A stretch of 64,000 nucleotides of DNA. Source: Treponema sp. (GTDB taxonomy: Bacteria; Spirochaetota; Spirochaetia; Treponematales; Treponemataceae). The translations under genes and the position numbers were made by a program. Shown here in pieces: positions 61,927 through 64,000 of the stretch. The notes under the pieces were generated by a model. That model worked only from the letters and a program-made list of their open reading frames with translations. It made no database searches and had not been told where the DNA came from. Each line of letters starts with the position of its first letter. Position 1 is the first letter of the stretch. The stretch is from contig JAEEIU010000049.1 of assembly GCA_016281495.1 (NCBI GenBank), positions 21,744 to 85,743 on the forward strand, given 5' to 3'.

Positions 61927-62235
61927 CTACACCAATAGAAGTTCCGCCACAAAGACCACCGCACAGCAGGCACAGGCTACTGGGAAGAGGCCGGCACCAA
62001 AGAAGGACAGGATGATTCCCACGGCAAGCGCGATGATTCCGGCGATTGGGGACTGAGTTGCCTCCACAATGGCGGGAAAAGTCATGACGGCAAGCGTGAT
62101 GTACGGAACATAATACAAAAACGATTTGATGAAACGGTTTTTTATCGGCTTACGGATCAGTGTCAGCGGAAGAACCCTAATCAGATACGAGACGGCAAAT
62201 CCTGTAAATATGGCGATGTATATGTAGGCGTTCAT
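61927..62235 (-). CDS. azlD: AzlD, branched-chain amino acid exporter small subunit
   Basis: ATG 62235 overlaps the azlC stop as ATGA and has GGAGAG upstream. The 102-aa protein has four hydrophobic helices (NAYIYIAIFTGFAVSYLI, KSFLYYVPYITLAVMTF, PIAGIIALAVGIILSFF, FPVACACCAVVFVAELLL) and the RVLPL motif typical of AzlD. It works with AzlC to export leucine-type amino acids. Confidence 0.9.
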   Translation of the reverse strand: MNAYIYIAIFTGFAVSYLIRVLPLTLIRKPIKNRFIKSFLYYVPYITLAVMTFPAIVEATQSPIAGIIALAVGIILSFFGAGLFPVACACCAVVFVAELLLV

Positions 62236-62987
62236 TTGACACTCTCCGTTGCTTCGTTTTCTTTTGTGCTTTCCCCTGCAGATGGAGTGTCCTGGTCGGA
62301 TATGGGTTTGATCAGTGCGACTATGCTTGAAATCACAACTGTCAGGATGATTGTACGTGTTCCTGCGGAAAGTTCCTTTATCTTGGGGATTACCGTACAT
62401 GCATAGCTGGCGGCAAAACTGATGATTATGGAAATAAGGATGACGCGGTTCTTTTTTGCGGGCGGTACGATGATTGCGATGAACATACCATAAAGGGCCA
62501 CGGAAAGCGCGCTCACAACCCTGAGCGGCAGAAAGTTCCCTGCGATGATTCCGAGTGACGTTCCAATACTCCAGAGGGGAATTGCGATGAGGTATGCCCC
62601 GTAATTGTAGGATGGATTAATGTATCCTGGCCGTGCAATAGTAATTCCGAACAGCTCGTCGGTAACTGCAAAACCAATCAGGAAACGGTGGATGAGTGGG
62701 GTTTTGGGGTCAAAGCGTTGTGTCAGGGCCGTACTCATCAAAAGATAGCGTGCGTTTATTACAAGGGTTATAAGGGCAATTTCAAGATATGTAGCCACCG
62801 CACCAATTGAAGTAAACAGGGCATATTCCCCGGCCGAAGCCAAATTAAAGAAACTGGCGATAAAACCCTGTACCGGATTCAAACCTGCGTTACGTGCCAC
62901 AATGCCGAGCGAAAAGGAAACGGCAAAATATCCAAGCCCAATAGGAATCCCGTCCCGAATTCCTTCCAGAAATGCTTTGTTTTTCAT
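62232..62987 (-). CDS. azlC: AzlC, branched-chain amino acid exporter large subunit
   Basis: The 251-aa protein has about six to seven membrane helices with AzlC landmarks: GIRDGIPIGLGYFAVSFSLG, NLASAGEYALF, INARYLLMSTALTQRF and FLIGFAVTDELFGI. It has a charged, Glu-rich C-terminus (STKENEATESVK) longer than usual. It is translationally coupled to azlD, forming a BrnFE-type exporter. Confidence 0.92.
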   Translation of the reverse strand: MKNKAFLEGIRDGIPIGLGYFAVSFSLGIVARNAGLNPVQGFIASFFNLASAGEYALFTSIGAVATYLEIALITLVINARYLLMSTALTQRFDPKTPLIHRFLIGFAVTDELFGITIARPGYINPSYNYGAYLIAIPLWSIGTSLGIIAGNFLPLRVVSALSVALYGMFIAIIVPPAKKNRVILISIIISFAASYACTVIPKIKELSAGTRTIILTVVISSIVALIKPISDQDTPSAGESTKENEATESVK

Positions 62988-62995
62988 ATTCCTAC

Positions 62996-63043
62996 CAAAA
63001 AAAATAGCTGCCTGAAAAACACAATCATGCCCTCCAGACAGCC
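62996..63043 (-). terminator. terminator after the DHH gene
   Basis: On the minus strand GGCTGTCTG pairs with CAGGCAGC across a 20-nt loop, followed by TATTTTTTTT. It separates the DHH phosphoesterase gene from azlC. Confidence 0.7.
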
Positions 63044-63059
63044 ATATTATATCAATTTT

Positions 63060-63986
63060 TTAGGAATTTGCCAAATCCTTCAGTTCCTCAAGCATTTTTG
63101 GGAGTTCCGTTGCCATGTTTTCGTTTGTAAACTGGCATGTTCCGACCTTTTCGTGACCGCCGCCGCCATATTTGAGCATGAGGCTTCCGACGTTGACCTT
63201 GCAGGTCCTGTTCAAGATGCTGTATCCCACAGCCGCAGAGCATCCCTGACCACCACGACCGCTTACAATCCATGCGGAGATGTTCTGCTCGGGGTACATG
63301 CTGTAGATCATGAAACGGTTTCCTGTATAAATCGGATCAACACCGCGCAAGTCAGATATGATGAGGTTTCCTTCTACAACAGTGTGGGCCTTAACCATTT
63401 CCTTGAATTTTTCGGTCTGCTCATTGTACACTTCAATCCTTTCCTTTACGTCCGGCATGGCAAGGATTTCTTCTGTGGTTTTGTCACGGCATGCAACCAT
63501 GAGCTTTTCCATCAGCTGATAGTTGGATACGGTAAATTCACGCCATCGTCCAAGACCTGTTCGGGGATCCATCAAGAAGCCCACAAGAATCCAGCCCTGG
63601 GGATTTTGAATCTCGTCAATCGTCAGGTTTCCGGAATCTACCTTGTCTACGGCCACCATCAGGTCATCAAAATTGGGGAATTTCTCCTTTCCACCGTAAT
63701 ATTCGTAAATGATGCGGGCACATGAAGGTGTAATGCGGCTTTCTCCCTTGTATTTTCCTTCAAGCTGGTTGCGCTCAAACTCACTTGAATGGTGGTCAAA
63801 CCACAGCCCACAGCCTTCAACAAAAGGAACATTTGCAAGACAATCATTACTGTCAATAGGGACAAGCCCATCCTGCAAGTCTTTTGGGTGCGCAAACTTC
63901 CAGTGATCAATTATACCAGCCTCAAGCAAAAGAGCTCCACAAGCCAGTCCGTCAAAATCTGAACGTGTAACAAGTCTCATTCCCAT
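63060..63986 (-). CDS. DHH-family phosphoesterase
   Basis: The 308-aa protein has the DHH domain at the N-terminus (TRSDFDGLACGALL, then WFDHHSSEFERN) and a DHHA1-like C-terminus (KYGGGGHEKVGTC). The middle has KVDSGNLTIDEI, a metal-ligand region. These features match exopolyphosphatase/nanoRNase-type enzymes acting on nucleotides or polyphosphate. GAGG lies upstream of ATG 63986, close to the right edge. The substrate is not determined. Confidence 0.85.
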   Translation of the reverse strand: MGMRLVTRSDFDGLACGALLLEAGIIDHWKFAHPKDLQDGLVPIDSNDCLANVPFVEGCGLWFDHHSSEFERNQLEGKYKGESRITPSCARIIYEYYGGKEKFPNFDDLMVAVDKVDSGNLTIDEIQNPQGWILVGFLMDPRTGLGRWREFTVSNYQLMEKLMVACRDKTTEEILAMPDVKERIEVYNEQTEKFKEMVKAHTVVEGNLIISDLRGVDPIYTGNRFMIYSMYPEQNISAWIVSGRGGQGCSAAVGYSILNRTCKVNVGSLMLKYGGGGHEKVGTCQFTNENMATELPKMLEELKDLANS

Positions 63987-64000
63987 ATCTTCAAAACCTC

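Overview
The window looks like chromosomal DNA of a spirochaete, most likely a gut or rumen Treponema. This is inferred from the gene mix: many lipoproteins with relaxed lipoboxes, a polymorphic-type beta-helix surface lipoprotein, a BspA/InlB-repeat lipoprotein, a fused FeoAB, NfnAB, plant-polysaccharide enzymes (GH51, pectinesterase-like), and moderate GC with AT-rich promoters. Families were recognised by eye from motifs; no search was run.

Layout. 1-2.3 kb: tex on the minus strand, cut by the window start. 2.5-8.8 kb: one 2,109-aa beta-helix lipoprotein made of three copies of a large module. 9-11.3 kb: a small putative PBECR-type nuclease, an EamA transporter and a TtcA-like protein. 11.4-15.6 kb: an accessory segment bracketed by two related antitoxin genes with related upstream DNA (one with its PIN toxin, one orphan). 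Inside it an XRE regulator is divergent from a BspA-like lipoprotein and a RipA-family membrane protein. 15.7-19.8 kb: a periplasmic protein, a NUDIX hydrolase and a YtrA-type ABC/GntR operon. 20.6-23.9 kb: ornithine carbamoyltransferase with an altered HCLP motif, a 114-bp tandem repeat and a pncB-nadE NAD salvage pair. 24.2-27 kb: three exported proteins. 27-33.6 kb: a complete trp operon, trpE-trpGD-trpCFB-trpA, with a triple fusion. 33.8-39.5 kb: a PcfJ-like protein and a heterodimeric ABC exporter. 39.5-45.6 kb: a tiny membrane ORF, a TIGR02757 protein, a pectinesterase-like protein, nfnAB, a nucleoside phosphorylase and a DUF6935 protein. 45.7-49.2 kb: feoAB divergent from cysK, each with its own dyad operators. 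49.3-57.3 kb: lipoproteins, GH51 plus a YczE-type membrane protein, a beta-barrel, DUF72, ADP-ribosylglycohydrolase and a PadR-DUF2812 pair. 57.5-57.9 kb: a gene-free AT-rich stretch with four TTTTCCACA boxes. 57.9-64 kb: a TPR protein, a GNAT-VOC fusion, two HAD phosphatases, a HEYGH membrane protein, azlCD and a DHH phosphoesterase.

The regulatory DNA is unusually readable. Several promoters fit TTGACA-17-TATAAT closely, and dyads lie exactly over -35, spacer or -10 elements (XRE, GntR, Rrf2-type, PadR, feo). Two divergent pairs share a palindromic -35. About seven genes without a Shine-Dalgarno have their -10 only 6-9 nt before the ATG, which suggests leaderless transcripts. Dispersed palindromes with TGTCAT/ATGACA ends occur at four places, two of them inside the ABC/GntR operon. 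No tRNA, rRNA, insertion sequence or CRISPR array was seen.
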